A stretch of DNA of 64,000 nt from Drosophila persimilis (Eukaryota; Arthropoda; Insecta; Diptera; Drosophilidae): NCBI RefSeq assembly GCF_003286085.1, contig NW_020825298.1, positions 992,001 to 1,056,000 of the forward strand, read 5' to 3'. Below are positions 39,401-51,403 of the stretch, piece by piece. Under the pieces are notes generated by a model, which ran no database searches, was not told the origin of the DNA, and saw only the letters and a program-made list of their open reading frames with translations. Position 1 is the stretch's first letter; every line of letters begins with the position of its first letter. A program made the translations under genes and the position numbers.

Positions 39401-42006
39401 GAACGGAAGCCGAAAGCCGTATGCAAACATTGCAGTCAGTCACTTGGCCACATGTGAGAGCAGCTGCTCCGTCGAGTCGGTCGATTCAGTCGGTTCGATT
39501 TGCGGCGCTTACAGCGGCTAATGCAGCAGCTTAGCATTTGCATAAAGATTTGGAGCCACGGGAAGTGTCGGGGAGGGGGCAAATCTGCCACAAATTGGAG
39601 CAAAGAGAGGAAATCAAATAAAGTCAAAGTGCAAGAGGAGGAGGCATCAAAAGTAATCCCCAGATGTCATCGTCTCCGTCTTCGACTATATAATCCGCAA
39701 AGAGACAAATTATGCGCGCAATCAAAAGGCAAGCAAACCGTTAACAGAAAACTGCGGAAATTGGCCAATGAAGCAGTGCAAAAAACTTGCTCGGATCAGC
39801 GCCTGGGGCGGCACTGAGTTGGCCGAAAACTGAAAGGGGCCGCGGCCAAATGCAAAAGATAAACCTAATGAAGATTGCCATTGCTGTTGGCCAATTGTTG
39901 CCACTGCAGCGGCGGAGATTAGCTTTGGCTTTTTTGTTTGTCTTAGCAATGGAAAGAATTAGCAGCAATTAAAGGAAATTTGCAACGAAATGCGATAAGT
40001 GCGGCCGATAAATGTGTTTGAAGTTTCGCTGCCTGAAAGGTGAACTCAAAGTCGAGCTGCTGGCCAATAGATGGCCGGCCTTTATGGTCCGGAAAACTGG
40101 CCACTGAAATGTGCACTCCCCTGGAAGAGTGGGCCATAAGTGGGTCAAAGTGGGATTCCTGATAAGTGGTCAAAGCAGCAACGAGATATCGGCTGAAAGA
40201 ACTTCTTTTGAGAAACCACTTCCTTGTTGAACTTTCTGTTCCATTTGGCCTGGTCTGTGATTTCCTAATGCACTTCTGTATTCGAATATTTATTAGCTGG
40301 CCGAGGTAATGGTTCTTGAAACAATATTTCCACTCGAATGGTTTCCTTCATTAGAAGAAAATATCTTAAAAAGTCCACAAGAAACCCAATTACATAAATT
40401 ACTATACAAAACGGCACTCGTATTCCCTCGTGTAAACTGACAGCCCTAAATCAAAATGTAACCATCATTTAAATGCCGAAGAGACGTATGTACCCCAATC
40501 AAACTGCCATCTCTCCCCACGCCGAAACTGAAGCCGTAAAGATGGACGTGCATCGTACGTACATCGTGTCTCAATATTTTGACATCTGCTGTCGAGACTG
40601 GGACGAGTACAGGCCATAATGAGATGCCCGAATGCTCCCCGCGCTTTGTTTTTGATAAATTGATAAGGTCTCTGATAGGCACAAATTACAGGCCGGCCGA
40701 ACAACCTCTGGCTGGCCAATTAAATCCGTATGGGCCTAATCGAAATCAGAAAAATGTAAACTTGTTGTGCATCTTGTGAATGGGCATTGAGAAGCAGCAG
40801 CCACCAGAGCAATATTCAAGGCCGCAAAACTGGTTCTGTCCCATGCCAGCCATACCTGGGGCTTGCCTGGGGACGAGGGGACGAGGGGACCTGAGGGGCA
40901 GGTAGGTGTCAGAGGCATCTGCATTTCGATGAGTCAGTTTACGGGTCGTTGTTGTTGTCGTGCGTCGCTCTCAATGGTCAAGGTCAATTCGCGTCTCACG
41001 ATCTGACAAATTGAGCTAATTTAAATATTTGGAGTAAGGGAGGAGAAATCAAATTAGAATATATTTATGCGCTTCTTATGGAAATCGCCCACGTATCGAT
41101 TCTCATGCCAAACTCTTGAAGTTTGAGGAAGTAGAGCATAGCTGACATACATATATGGATGATTGACCTTTGGTCGATGAGCAGGTGAGGGCCTCTAGGG
41201 TCACTTTAAAAGCGTTAGAAAAGCAATCTCCAATCGGGTAAGCGTAGATACATATAAATAAATACAATATATAAGAGATATATTCCTGCCAATAAATATA
41301 ATAACTATTCTTTCCACTAAATCCATAATAAGCCTTCTCTTAGCGATGCCATGTAGCACCTGGTAGATCCTTTGTCCTTCCGATTTATATTTAAATATAT
41401 ATTGCATACAAAGTGTGTGTAAGCAGCAGTAATGGCCATAATAGTGCACAAAAGCTTACGCATTGTGTGCAATCTTCATACATTGTTGCGATTGCCATCA
41501 ATTAAATGAAAAGCCCCGGCAATTTGCATGGCCATGCAAATGATGTGCACTAGGCGGGGGAAAAACCAGGGGGGGGGAAACGAACCAAACCAGAAGATGA
41601 AATGAAAAACTTTAGTTGCAATCGAAATTGACGTAACTTGCATTTATTTTGCAGGCGAAAGGCCACACTACTTTCTAAAAGCGAAATCGAAAGTTGTCAT
41701 GATGTGATGAGGGAAATGACTCCTTGATATTTAAATATCGGTGCAGAAATCAACCAACAGACGAACCTTACTGTTGCTGCTGTACATGGGCGATGCTCTT
41801 CCACAGATACTCGTATAATCGGGAATTTAAGATAAGAGGGGCTTGAACTCTACGAAATCACAGTCACCAATGGTAACCACCTCAACCTCTTCGAACCTAC
41901 TTCCAAAGCATTCCTCTGTTCAGATAACAGCAATCATTAGCTGCTCTTATCAGCCAGGCAATGGATTGAGTACAGATCCCGTTGGACTGTGTGCGAAGTG
42001 TCTGTC

Positions 42007-42041
42007 AGTTCGGTATTGAAACGAGTGGCGTGCAGACCGTG
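42007..42041 (+). promoter_or_regulatory. Initiator plus DPE core promoter of the galactosyltransferase gene
   Basis: TCAGTT at 42,007-42,012 matches the Drosophila initiator TCAKTY exactly. Taking its A (42,009) as +1, AGACCG starts at 42,036, which is precisely +28, and its first five bases match the downstream promoter element RGWYV. No TATA box is seen 25-30 bp upstream. The predicted leader is 68 nt to the ATG at 42,077. GATA-type sites (for example CTTATCAG near 41,946) lie just upstream. Confidence 0.6.
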
Positions 42042-42076
42042 CCGGGACCTACAAGACCCGAAAAGAGTGACGTAAA

Positions 42077-43084
42077 ATGTCCAATCTGCGATCCTTAGTC
42101 ACTCTTATTGTCTGGGTGACCCTTTGCCTAATGATCTACCTGATACCACCGAATCAGTCGCGTGAGGATGTGCCCCTATTAATGGAACAGAACTTTCCGA
42201 ACGATGAAGAGCATTTGATTGACTTCGGGAACTTCGGCTACATAATAGAGCAGTCCCCCTGTGAGTCGGATACCAGGGGCCTGATAATAGTCCACACAGC
42301 TCCCAACAACCATGAGAAACGTTCGTTGATACGCGAGACCTGGGGCGGAGTCGTCCACAGTGCCAGCAGTGGGTCACCACTTCGGTTGATCTTTGCTCTG
42401 GGCAACATTCGAAATAGCTCTCTGGAGTCTGCGATTCTGGAAGAGCACTCTCAGCACGGGGATCTTTTGCAGGGCAATTTCATGGATACCTACAGCAACA
42501 TTACCTACAAGCATTTGATGGCCCTGCAATGGTTCAACTACCACTGCAATCGTGCTCAGTTCCTGCTGAAAGTGGACGACGATATCTTTGTGAATACCCC
42601 GACACTTTTGGAGAACCTAAGAGACCCGAAAGCATCCAATAGCTCCAACAGACGGCTCCTAGACGGCCTCATACAGCAACGCAGTGGACTTCTGCTCTGC
42701 GCGAAGAGAGAAGGAGATCGTGTTGCTCGGTCGTATCGCTCCAAGTGGCGTGCGAGCTTCAAGGAGTACTCCGACTCTCGTTACCCCGACTTTTGTCCAG
42801 GCTTCACGGTCCTCTACAGTCCAGATGTGGCCAGGAAACTCTACGCAGAAGCCCAAAGGTCACCGTACTTCCGCCTGGATGATGTCCACATCACTGGCAT
42901 ACTGTCGAAGCGTCTGCACATCCCGATCAGCGATCTGAGTCCGTACGTCATGTATCCAGGGGAAATGGAAAGTGTACTGAAGGGGGAGGAAATACCCACC
43001 GAGCAAGTGGAATTTCTGGTTTCCTGGCATAACTTAAACCCCTCACAGATGCGATCGCTCTGGTCATTGTTTGGAAACAACTAA
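42077..43084 (+). CDS. Beta-1,3-galactosyltransferase family (GT31), 335 aa
   Basis: A single-exon gene; the start at 42,077 has an ideal context (TAAAATG) and is placed by the promoter just upstream. The product is a type II Golgi-membrane protein. Residues 7-22 are the signal anchor (VTLIVWVTLCLMIYLI). The hallmark GT31 motifs follow: RETWGG at 86-91; a stretch around FMDTYSNITYKHLMALQWF; the metal-binding DxD motif as VDDD at 166-169; YPDFCPGFTVLYS at 236-248; and DDVHITGI at 268-275, where the family usually has EDV. N-glycosylation sequons occur at N113, N141 and N188. Family members transfer galactose or a related sugar from a UDP donor in beta-1,3 linkage to glycan acceptors. Drosophila has several paralogues and I cannot tell which this is. 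The nearest neighbour is more than 8 kb away, so no operon-like context applies. Confidence 0.9.
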   Translation: MSNLRSLVTLIVWVTLCLMIYLIPPNQSREDVPLLMEQNFPNDEEHLIDFGNFGYIIEQSPCESDTRGLIIVHTAPNNHEKRSLIRETWGGVVHSASSGSPLRLIFALGNIRNSSLESAILEEHSQHGDLLQGNFMDTYSNITYKHLMALQWFNYHCNRAQFLLKVDDDIFVNTPTLLENLRDPKASNSSNRRLLDGLIQQRSGLLLCAKREGDRVARSYRSKWRASFKEYSDSRYPDFCPGFTVLYSPDVARKLYAEAQRSPYFRLDDVHITGILSKRLHIPISDLSPYVMYPGEMESVLKGEEIPTEQVEFLVSWHNLNPSQMRSLWSLFGNN

Positions 43085-44209
43085 CTGAAGGACAAAGAAC
43101 CTCTGAGGTTCCGCAATCTGGAGCCCCTAGCTTCTGTGGCCTCAGCTCCAGCTCCACCTCCAGCTCCAACTCCAATTCATTGCGAGTCAAGTGCGTTCAA
43201 TTTCCTTGGGAAACATCTGGCTGAATGGATGGATGGCTGACTGACTGGCTGACTGGATGACTGGATGACTGACTAGCTGGCCGACTCCTCATCAATATAA
43301 ATCACAACAACAAAGGCCCTTGGCTAACTGGCTTTGGACATTGTTTAGCAGAACAGAACAGAGCCCGAGTCCAAGCCCAGAGCCTGCAACTGGAACTGTA
43401 GCTGAAACTGATTACCCAGAGCCTCGAGTCGGACCCAGAGGCGTCCTTCCTTCCGATCCCAGTTCACATTTCTGAGTGATGTTCCCGAGGCAGGCGCCAT
43501 CCTTTGTGCTCATTGTTTTCCGAAAGTTGGTAGCTTTTTGATGTCTGCGTGTGTGCGAGTGTGCGTGTGTGTGTGTGTGTCTGATGGATGCGTTGCAGCA
43601 GCTGTTTTACGGCAACAATGGACCGAATGGAGCGGAATGAATAGCTGCCATGTGGAATATGGCCATGATTCATTATCTAGATGGCCATTCAAGTTCATTT
43701 ATACTTCTGGCCCGCCCTTTCTGCACCCGTTCAGTCCTGTCCTGCAAGCTTGTGACACAAAGGACACGCCACAGGTCCTTGAAAATGGAAAAAATTAGCT
43801 CTTGAAATACTTTTCAAGCTCGTGCTTGTATTCGGATGTGTTTAAATGTGGATCAAGTGAACCTTAGAAATATATTGATTGCTTTCAATGATAAAAGCCC
43901 AGTCGAGTTTTATTTCTACTCTTTTGCACAAGAACTATGAAACCAGGCATCAATCAGATAACAAATGATTGTGCGGCTTATCAACAAAAACAAAATGGAG
44001 GTAAAAGCCACCTTTGCATATAGGTTAAATATGCACATACATATGTTGACTATTCAAAGGTTATGAAAGAGATAAACACACGGTAATGGTACACATACAA
44101 TAATCGTTCATTGGGGGTTTGTTGCCAGGCTGGCATTTGGCTTTATTTCTGATATGTTCCTATCTGATTGGCCATATCTTGTTCACAGTTTCCCATCGCG
44201 ATAATCTCG

Positions 44210-44232
44210 TAGTGGTAGTGGTAGTGGTAGTG
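44210..44232. repeat. Hexamer repeat TGGTAG
   Basis: About four TGGTAG units. Confidence 0.8.
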
Positions 44233-45422
44233 GAATCCATTCAGGTTGGCAATTTGAATTGCAAAGAGAGGCATTTTCCGACTTATCTGGAGCTGTCCAT
44301 CTGGCCCCCGAGACATGCGAGTGCACAGCAGCAGGCCAGTGCAAACATTGTCCGAGCCATATCTAGCCGTTTGTATCTGTATCTGTATCTAGATCCCATT
44401 CTGCATCTACGTCGGCGTCTGGTTCCCATTCTCTAATGTCTGGCCCAGACAGCCACAGCTGCTGGCCAAGTGCAATATTTAGCACGCCACAAAGTGTTGC
44501 ATATGCAAATTATTACAGACATTTTGTTAATTGTCTTGAAAATCGTTGGCCAGACACGAATTTATTTGGCAATCAATCTCTAATCTTTAATGCTGCTACT
44601 GCTACTGTTCGTAATAGCATCATGTGCTGGCGGCCATATCTTATCAATGGAATGGACGAGTTTGGAGTTTTAAAATGCTTGAGGCAGCCGCAAGACGTTG
44701 ATAAGCTGATAGGCTTTAATTTTCTTTCCTTTAGGCTTCCACGTTAGGTTATTCCATGGTGATTCCAGAAAGTTTCATTAATGAAACGAAATGGGAAGTG
44801 GTTCAATCACCTAATATCTTTATTGACATTTAAAGATTAATGAAGCCTATTTAGCGACATCCAAGTGAATGATGACTTTTAGTGGGCAATTACAGATTAG
44901 ATAGCTTATTTCGGACGAAAAATGAGTGGTATCTTTTCGTAGATCTAGAATATTTGTGGTTGGTTCTACAAGCCAGATTAGATTTTGTTTTGGTTGTATA
45001 TTTTTCGATTTTATTTTCTTATTTATATTGGTTTAAAACTTGTGCAAGTACAGTACTACCTCCTACGCACCATCTTTCATTCGAGGGTTTTCCCAACGAA
45101 GCATCTGGTATTCTGCAGGTACAGTCGTAGGTATGATATGTGTGATATGCCATATCAATGTCACCCAAATATTTCCCTTAAAGACTGGCCATATTTTTCA
45201 CATCTCATTCCCATACAAAATAAAAGAACAATCAGCCACAGTGATGCCGACGTCGTTTTTATCCCGATTCTTTCGTTTTGTTTGACAGGAACAATGGCAT
45301 TCCATTCCCATATACATATGTATATAGCACATACATACACATACTCGTATTCCTATGGTCGTCATATAATTTTCAATATGCCCCCCACCATTCACTATAT
45401 ATATAGTTAGCCTTTCTCTCGC

Positions 45423-45448
45423 TGTGTGTGTGTGTGTGTGTGTGTGTG
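45423..45448. repeat. TG microsatellite, about 13 copies
   Basis: An uninterrupted (TG)n run. Confidence 0.9.
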
Positions 45449-46112
45449 AACCATTTTGGTTCTTCAATTTCATCAGTTTTTCCCCTTCCCTCTTGTCTCC
45501 CCTCCTCTCCGCTCTTTTATTTATTTTTTTTTTTTTTTGAGTTTCATCCTGAACCAACAATGGACGAGCGAGCAATCCAAAAACGAGCATCCATTTTCGA
45601 TTTTTCATCATCAATGGCGAAGCACTTCTTCTTCTGGCTTGACTTATTTCTTTGGCCATCTTTTTTTGCCTTTTTCCCACCCCCCTTTTGTTTCCTGCAG
45701 TTTTATTGGAACGCTTTTGGCGCTTTCAGAGCGCGCGTGGGGCGGTCGTCGCTTGGCGCTCGGTGGGCTGGGCAGCTTTTTGCCTTTTTATGACGGGTCG
45801 CTCTGGCCATTGTTTACTTCCGCTTCCGGTTGGCATGGGCCACGGGGGCATTCGAGTGAAGAGAAGTGGCGTGGAGTGGCGCGGAAGAGAGCAGCGGACT
45901 GGGGGTTTGGCGTATGCAAATATTTTCAACATGATTGCATTTTTCTCTTTTGATTTCTTGCCTTTGTGTCTCTTCCTCACACCACAGAGTTCTTCCTCTC
46001 TCCCGCTCTCTCCTTCTCCCGTGTTTGCGCTCTCCTCTGACTTTTTATTGTTAATCGAATTGATAAAATTAAAAAATATATACATATTTATACATACATA
46101 TTATACCTTTTG

Positions 46113-46134
46113 TATACCCTTGACGAGGGTGATA
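46113..46134. repeat. TACCCT...AGGGT palindrome, copy 4
   Basis: TATACCCT-TGACG-AGGGTGATA, with one extra G in the right arm. It matches the elements at 9,344, 13,070 and 19,245. Confidence 0.65.
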
Positions 46135-46505
46135 CGAATATGTGCTGAAGATGGGCGGGCGGATGTGGCCAGTGTTTCAGCGTACCGAATCCTTGGACAA
46201 CAGCATGGACTTTCAGATATCGTCCTTCAAGAGTGTGTCAGCCTTCGGTCTTCGGTCTTCGTCACTATCCTTTCATTCCTGTGATATATGTATGCTTAAA
46301 GTGGTAAAGGGGGAAATTGGCTTCAAGCCGCAATTCCATTCCATTACCGGTTAACATTTGGTGTCCCTGTCACAGCTATATCTCTTATCTCATTTGTCAT
46401 GCAAGAGACAGCCTCTTTCTGTGGAGGAGATGGAGGTAGCGCGGGAGGTCGGGCCGCCCCACTCACATGTCGCTTAAACGTAATTAAATGAATTTGTTTA
46501 TTTTA

Positions 46506-46549
46506 CAAAATGAGCTTCGCACTTTTCACGCGCTTTTAAGCTCATTTTG
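46506..46549. repeat. Perfect 12-bp inverted repeat, 20-nt loop
   Basis: CAAAATGAGCTT (46,506-46,517) and its exact reverse complement (46,538-46,549) flank 20 bases. It lies in AT-rich, repeat-free DNA and could be a protein-binding dyad or a hairpin. Confidence 0.8.
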
Positions 46550-47876
46550 AGACCTCCTTTTTTTTGGTGGGCGGCACTAATTAAGTAAAATATTTACGCA
46601 TGCCACATTCGGCGGTACGCCCAGCCCAACCCGTTCCCTTGGTCCCATCTTGGCGCTTGCCTTTTTAAACGCTTGCCACGCTCTCCTCCTTCCACAGGGA
46701 ACATTGTACGTACATTCTCATTTTGTGTCGTGTAAATAAAAATTAAAACCCACTCACTTTTTGGCCCCACTTGATGCTCTTTTATTTTCCATTACGCTTT
46801 CCTTCGGTTTGGCTTTGGGTTTGGGTTTGGGTAAAACTTTTAAGCGACTTTTTGTTGCGCGTGTTTAATTTTTAAAGACTTTGTGTTTTGGCGGTTTGCA
46901 TTGGGCTTGCGTTGAAATTATGCTTACGAGTATGTGTGTGTGTGTGTAACTTTGACTAACTTTTCTTTGTGTTAAACTGTTTGAATATCCTTTTAATAAA
47001 ACTCAGCTCTTTTGATTAGGTAATTCTGTAAAGAATCCATAGGAATCTGTAAAGATACAATATTATTGGCTCTCGAACATTGTTCGACCAAAACCTATAA
47101 AGTCTTGCTCTATACCAAATAAACTAAGGATTAGTTTATGGTCCAGAAACTTTGGCTATCAAACCTTCTTTTATATTTCCAAGAATAACCTATAAAACTG
47201 TTCCCTCCCGTTTAATACTTTTCATTGTTCATACTGTTCATTGAACGATCGAGTTTATTTCTATCTATTGCTAGACAGCCCGATGACTTTTAATCAGCAA
47301 AACAGTTATCAGCGAAACTCAAGTCGATTGTCAGTGCGTCATGCACACGACACGTATGTTGTTCGGGCTTTTCTCTTTTGCAGCATGCGCCTGTGCCTCT
47401 CCCATGTAAAGTACTCGTATGTATAATGTTCTCCTTTGTGACACGTCTTGTGGGTACAATGCGATTAGTACAAGAAAGGTTTATCCTAGAATCTTGTGTT
47501 GTTTATCACTAGAAATCGCTGAGGCTTAGAAGCGTGGGTACGTCCAACAAAACTATCAAAAGATAACTGCATCAAACATGAAACAGCGCAGTAAGTTTGG
47601 TCATAAATCACATCTGGCCAACGAGTTACTCAACCAAGTTGACTACTCGTATGAAATACTGCTGGAAAATCTCGTGCCCGCACAGATAATCAAATGTGGT
47701 TCAGCTGTCAAATTAGTGGAGCTCATACACATAATCCCATATTTGTATGTGCAGTGCACACAGAGTGGCCTAAGTGACAGCTACAAATCGCTGCGAATTG
47801 GACACGAAACAAACTAATCATGTATGCCCAGGCAGATCCTCCGACAAGGAAAGGATACGAGCAGTCCTAGAACAGA

Positions 47877-47899
47877 GAGGGAGAGAGAGAGAGAGAGGA
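47877..47899. repeat. GA microsatellite, GAGA-factor-type sequence
   Basis: A GAGAGA tract of about 23 bases. In Drosophila, GAGAG is the binding core of GAGA factor, so the tract may be bound, but no promoter is seen next to it. Confidence 0.8.
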
Positions 47900-48954
47900 G
47901 AAAGTGGGATATCCAATCGATAAATGCATGCAATGCAGGATGGAAAAAGGCAAAAGGACACACATAAGCGAGGACAAAGGAGCAGGAATAAACAAGCAGG
48001 GCAAAGGCCAAGAGGAATGTTGTTTTTGGGAGAGAAAGAGTGTCAGAGGAGCCGGAGATAGAGCTAAGTCGGAGCTGGGACGCTGGAGCTGGGGTTGAAG
48101 TTGGAGTTGACTTACTCCCAATTGGTATTGGCATATTGGGCAAAGTTTTCCAACGCCAAAGTGGATTGCCCCTTGATTAATTAAAAGCTCTTTGGTGCTG
48201 CTTCCATGTGGGTGTATGTTCTCTGTATGTGGAAATTCACCTTTTCCCAGTGTTCCTTCTGTTGTTCCCAGGTCCTTGCGCCTCTTCTTAGCCATGGGGC
48301 TTTGTGTGGGTGTGGGTGTGGGATGGTGTGCTATTGACAAAAGGCATTTGCAGCAGTCAAGGACGCAATCGAGTTGCCATTGCACATTCAAAGGACTCGG
48401 CAAGGAGGAGATGGAGAGAGCCTGAAAGCTATCCGGAGAGCAGGGAGGCAATCTATCCGGAGAAACAGTAGGAGCGGGACATAGCGTGGCATGAGCTAGA
48501 GAGCTAGAAGTCGGGCAAAAACCCCAGTTCCCAAAATAGTCCTTTAAGTCCTACGCAAAATGTGTGCCAATTTGGGTGTTTGTATTGTGTGTCCTTTGCT
48601 AATGGCTTCCCCAGCTTCCAGCTGTTACGGAATTCGTAGCAGGATCTAGTATACGAAGTCCCCCACTGAAGCGTAAATCAATTGCCTGCCAAAGCAGCAA
48701 AAGACGTAACGAAGTCGGGGACAAAGAGACCAAGACTCGAGCTAATTGCCTAAAGGTGACCCAGCCAAATGCCAGTCCTTGCGATAATTAACATCCCAAT
48801 TAAGTGGGAAGTCCCCGCCACAATCATGAGCAGTCTCATCCGCATCCACGTCCAGAGACAATTTGAGTCATTATATAATCAAATGAACCAGAAATTGGCC
48901 AAACAAACAGCTCCTCAAAAAGGTAATGTAATAAAGCAATGAAAAGAGTCACAG

Positions 48955-48980
48955 CCACTGCCACTGCCACTGCCACTGCC
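48955..48980. repeat. Hexamer repeat CCACTG
   Basis: Over four CCACTG units in tandem. Confidence 0.85.
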
Positions 48981-51308
48981 CCTGCCATAAGCTCTAAATA
49001 TAGCGGGGAGATGGCGTGACCAGATCTCGCATGAGCATCGATATAAAACATGAACACGAACCAGAGACGTGGGTTGTGGGGCACTGGACTGGACATCGAG
49101 TGCAAACATGGAGCTAACGGAAGAGCAGCCTGTGCTGTCTGTCTGTTTGGAAGATATGAGGATTAAGAATGCTAAAAGCGAATAAAGAGAAAGACAGGTT
49201 GAAATTTTATTGCGTTTGTGTAGTGCAATGATTGGGAGACACGATTGGGGGATGTACTCAAAATGTTTCCTATGGAAAGAAAGTAGCATTATTGAAGGAA
49301 CGGAAACTGGTATGGTGAAAGGAACTCTTAAGAATCTTAATCTGGAAATCTCACAGCTTTTTCATTATACGTCTCCTTAAGAGCTAGAATTACCCAATAG
49401 TAGTTCATCATCTTTAAAATCAGAATGTTAGGTCTGAAAGAATTGGCAAACATCGTTCCAAAGGCTTCCTAAATATCAAAACATCATCATTTATTTTCTT
49501 GAATAACTTCGCAGAATAATTAGCCGTATATCTTTAAGATGGCAATCATTTCTATAGCTATTTTCTATAAACTATCCCCACTAAAATACATGTTTCGTTT
49601 TAATTGCAACTTTCCTCTTCTTAATAGGATGTTAATAGCGCTGTCATCAATTTCAATCTTCCAGCAAATCAACTTCCCCCCTACGCCATGTCTTATTAAC
49701 CCATCATCAGATCCGCATAGGAGGTACCCTTCCCTTACCCTTTCCGAGAATCATCCTGAAATGACCAACCAACCTTATTGTAGCTTTATCAAGTGCCGGC
49801 CATCCTACAACCTTAAGAAAAAGTTCTGTCCAGCTCTGGATACCATTAACATGAGTTCTCGTGTCTCGCCTGCGATTAGGAATGGGGGAAACCGGTTAAC
49901 CTATGGATTCATCCATGGATGAAGGCCAACATCCAAAGGGACCAGGGGGGCAGAGTGCCCAGAGTCAGGCCTAATGGCGCCAACGCCGATTACCAGAACA
50001 TAGACATTAAATGCAGAGAGGAAGTGACATTAATTGCATTGATTTAGCGTGCCCTCCAGTCCAGCTAGGCACTGATAAAAGTTAGCCAGGGCTCTATTAT
50101 TGAGTGGTGGTTCCATACGAATGTCCAGCAGGAGGATGGTTGTACGACGGCGTGGAGTGGGACTCCGAAATGCAAATAAGTGGGGTGTCCGTGTCTGTTC
50201 CGTTTAGGCCAGTCAATGCGTATGCAGCTCCAACTATTTGAAATTGTTACTAATGAGAAATTAATTTGCAAAATGCTAATCAAGTGGTTGCATTCGACAG
50301 GCAGTGGTGGGCCATTTGGTCGGATCTCCATTCTAATTCCATTGCAAACGGATCGAAACGAGCCGAACCGGGGGATTTAATTAAGGCGATTGTCAGTAGA
50401 GGTATTTTGACATAGGCCTGGCTTGGACTAATGTCGATTTAATTGTTTTCAATTGCCAGAAAAAATGAAAAAGAAGTCTAAAATAATTAAAGCAGGCTTT
50501 AGCAACGTGATTCACAAAACCAAGAGCGGGCCTTGCCAGTATGTCTTTCCAATCAAGTGCCTAAGCAACATGTTGCCACTAAACAGTACACTGTGCTACA
50601 GAAAATGTACGTTTATGAAACGTATGAAATGGTAACAAATGCAGAGATCACAATAGAGAGTTTTGAGCTTACAACGTTGCATATCTGCTAGCTATCCGAA
50701 TATAATATATAATATTTTTCCATCGGCTTCGAATACGCAGATCAAGAGTTATACTTATTAAACTCTTGTAAAATGTACATTCAAAATTTTGAATTTTGTA
50801 GCACAGTGCTATTGTTAGCCCAGTGCTGTACAGCGATAAATAAGCATCGCGCCATAAATACTTCATCGGACAGACAATTTGGGGCGTGTGTTACATTAAT
50901 CAAAACCTGTGGAATATTTCACCTGGTGGTTGCACTGCTCCTTCGCCGCATTGGGAGTGCAATCAGCATTTCAATTTGCTCAGACGCCCACGCGGTGGTC
51001 ACTTTTTATAGTTTCGTGCGTGCATGCGAGTGTGTGCATGCGTGTGAGTAATTGAATCTGCTGATTGATTGATTGTGATTGATTAATGATATTTAAAGTG
51101 CGTGCGTGCTGACGATGTAATGGCAGTGCAGCTTCTTGGAAATGCGCCTCGAGGCAAATCAATAGAGTAAACACTTTACTTTAGACAGGAAAAAGAAAGC
51201 CGAACAAATTCGAATTTACCGCCATTTGAAGAGCTCTCTGACAAAAGCTGCTCGCTTTGCAACTCACCTGCGTGCTGCTCTGTTACAGCTGTGCACAAAC
51301 ATCACATA

Positions 51309-51319
51309 CGGTCACACTC
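51309..51319 (+). promoter_or_regulatory. Ohler motif 1 (M1BP-type) element of the MICU1 promoter
   Basis: CGGTCACACTC at 51,309-51,319 matches the Drosophila core-promoter motif 1 (YGGTCACACTR) except for the last base. It lies 85-95 bp upstream of the MICU1 start codon, the usual place for this element in housekeeping, TATA-less promoters. CAGCTG E-box-like sequence lies about 20 bp further upstream. A short A-rich leader follows. Confidence 0.55.
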
Positions 51320-51403
51320 TCTTGTTGCCAAAAAAAAATGCGCATATAAAACCGAACGAATTTCTTGAGAAAAGCGAAAAACAACCGAAAAAGGATATTG
51401 AAA

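Larger units (their letters stand above)
22421..42006. other. 19.5 kb intergenic desert
   Basis: I see no recognisable gene in this stretch apart from the weak ORF at 29,943-30,260. It contains many simple repeats, C- and G-homopolymers (for example 24,552-24,569), GA-rich and TG-rich tracts and several AT-rich islands without repeats. Most long reading frames run through repeats, lack an ATG or are pyrimidine-rich artefacts. Upstream regulatory DNA for the genes at 20-22 kb and 42 kb is the most likely role, by position only. Confidence 0.5.
43085..51308. other. 8 kb intergenic region without a supportable gene
   Basis: The 3-prime side of the galactosyltransferase gene has only a variant poly(A) signal (AATATA near 43,293). 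The rest holds TGAC/GGAT simple repeats (43,225-43,275), GT runs (about 43,560-43,580), TGGTAG and TG microsatellites, a poly-T tract near 45,527, one TACCCT palindrome and a GA-rich tract. The longest frames (for example 45,652-46,284 and 49,539-49,922) lack convincing coding character. Confidence 0.5.

Noticed and set aside
45652..46284. 210-codon plus-strand open frame
   Set aside because: It begins at TTG, runs through pyrimidine-rich low-complexity sequence and includes one of the TACCCT palindromes; no domain.
47578..47817. 79-codon plus-strand ORF
   Set aside because: The start context is acceptable but the product has no domain and lies alone in gene-free DNA.
49539..49922. 127-codon plus-strand ORF with ATG
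   Set aside because: AT-driven composition, no recognisable motif, signal or neighbour; conservation would be needed to take it seriously.
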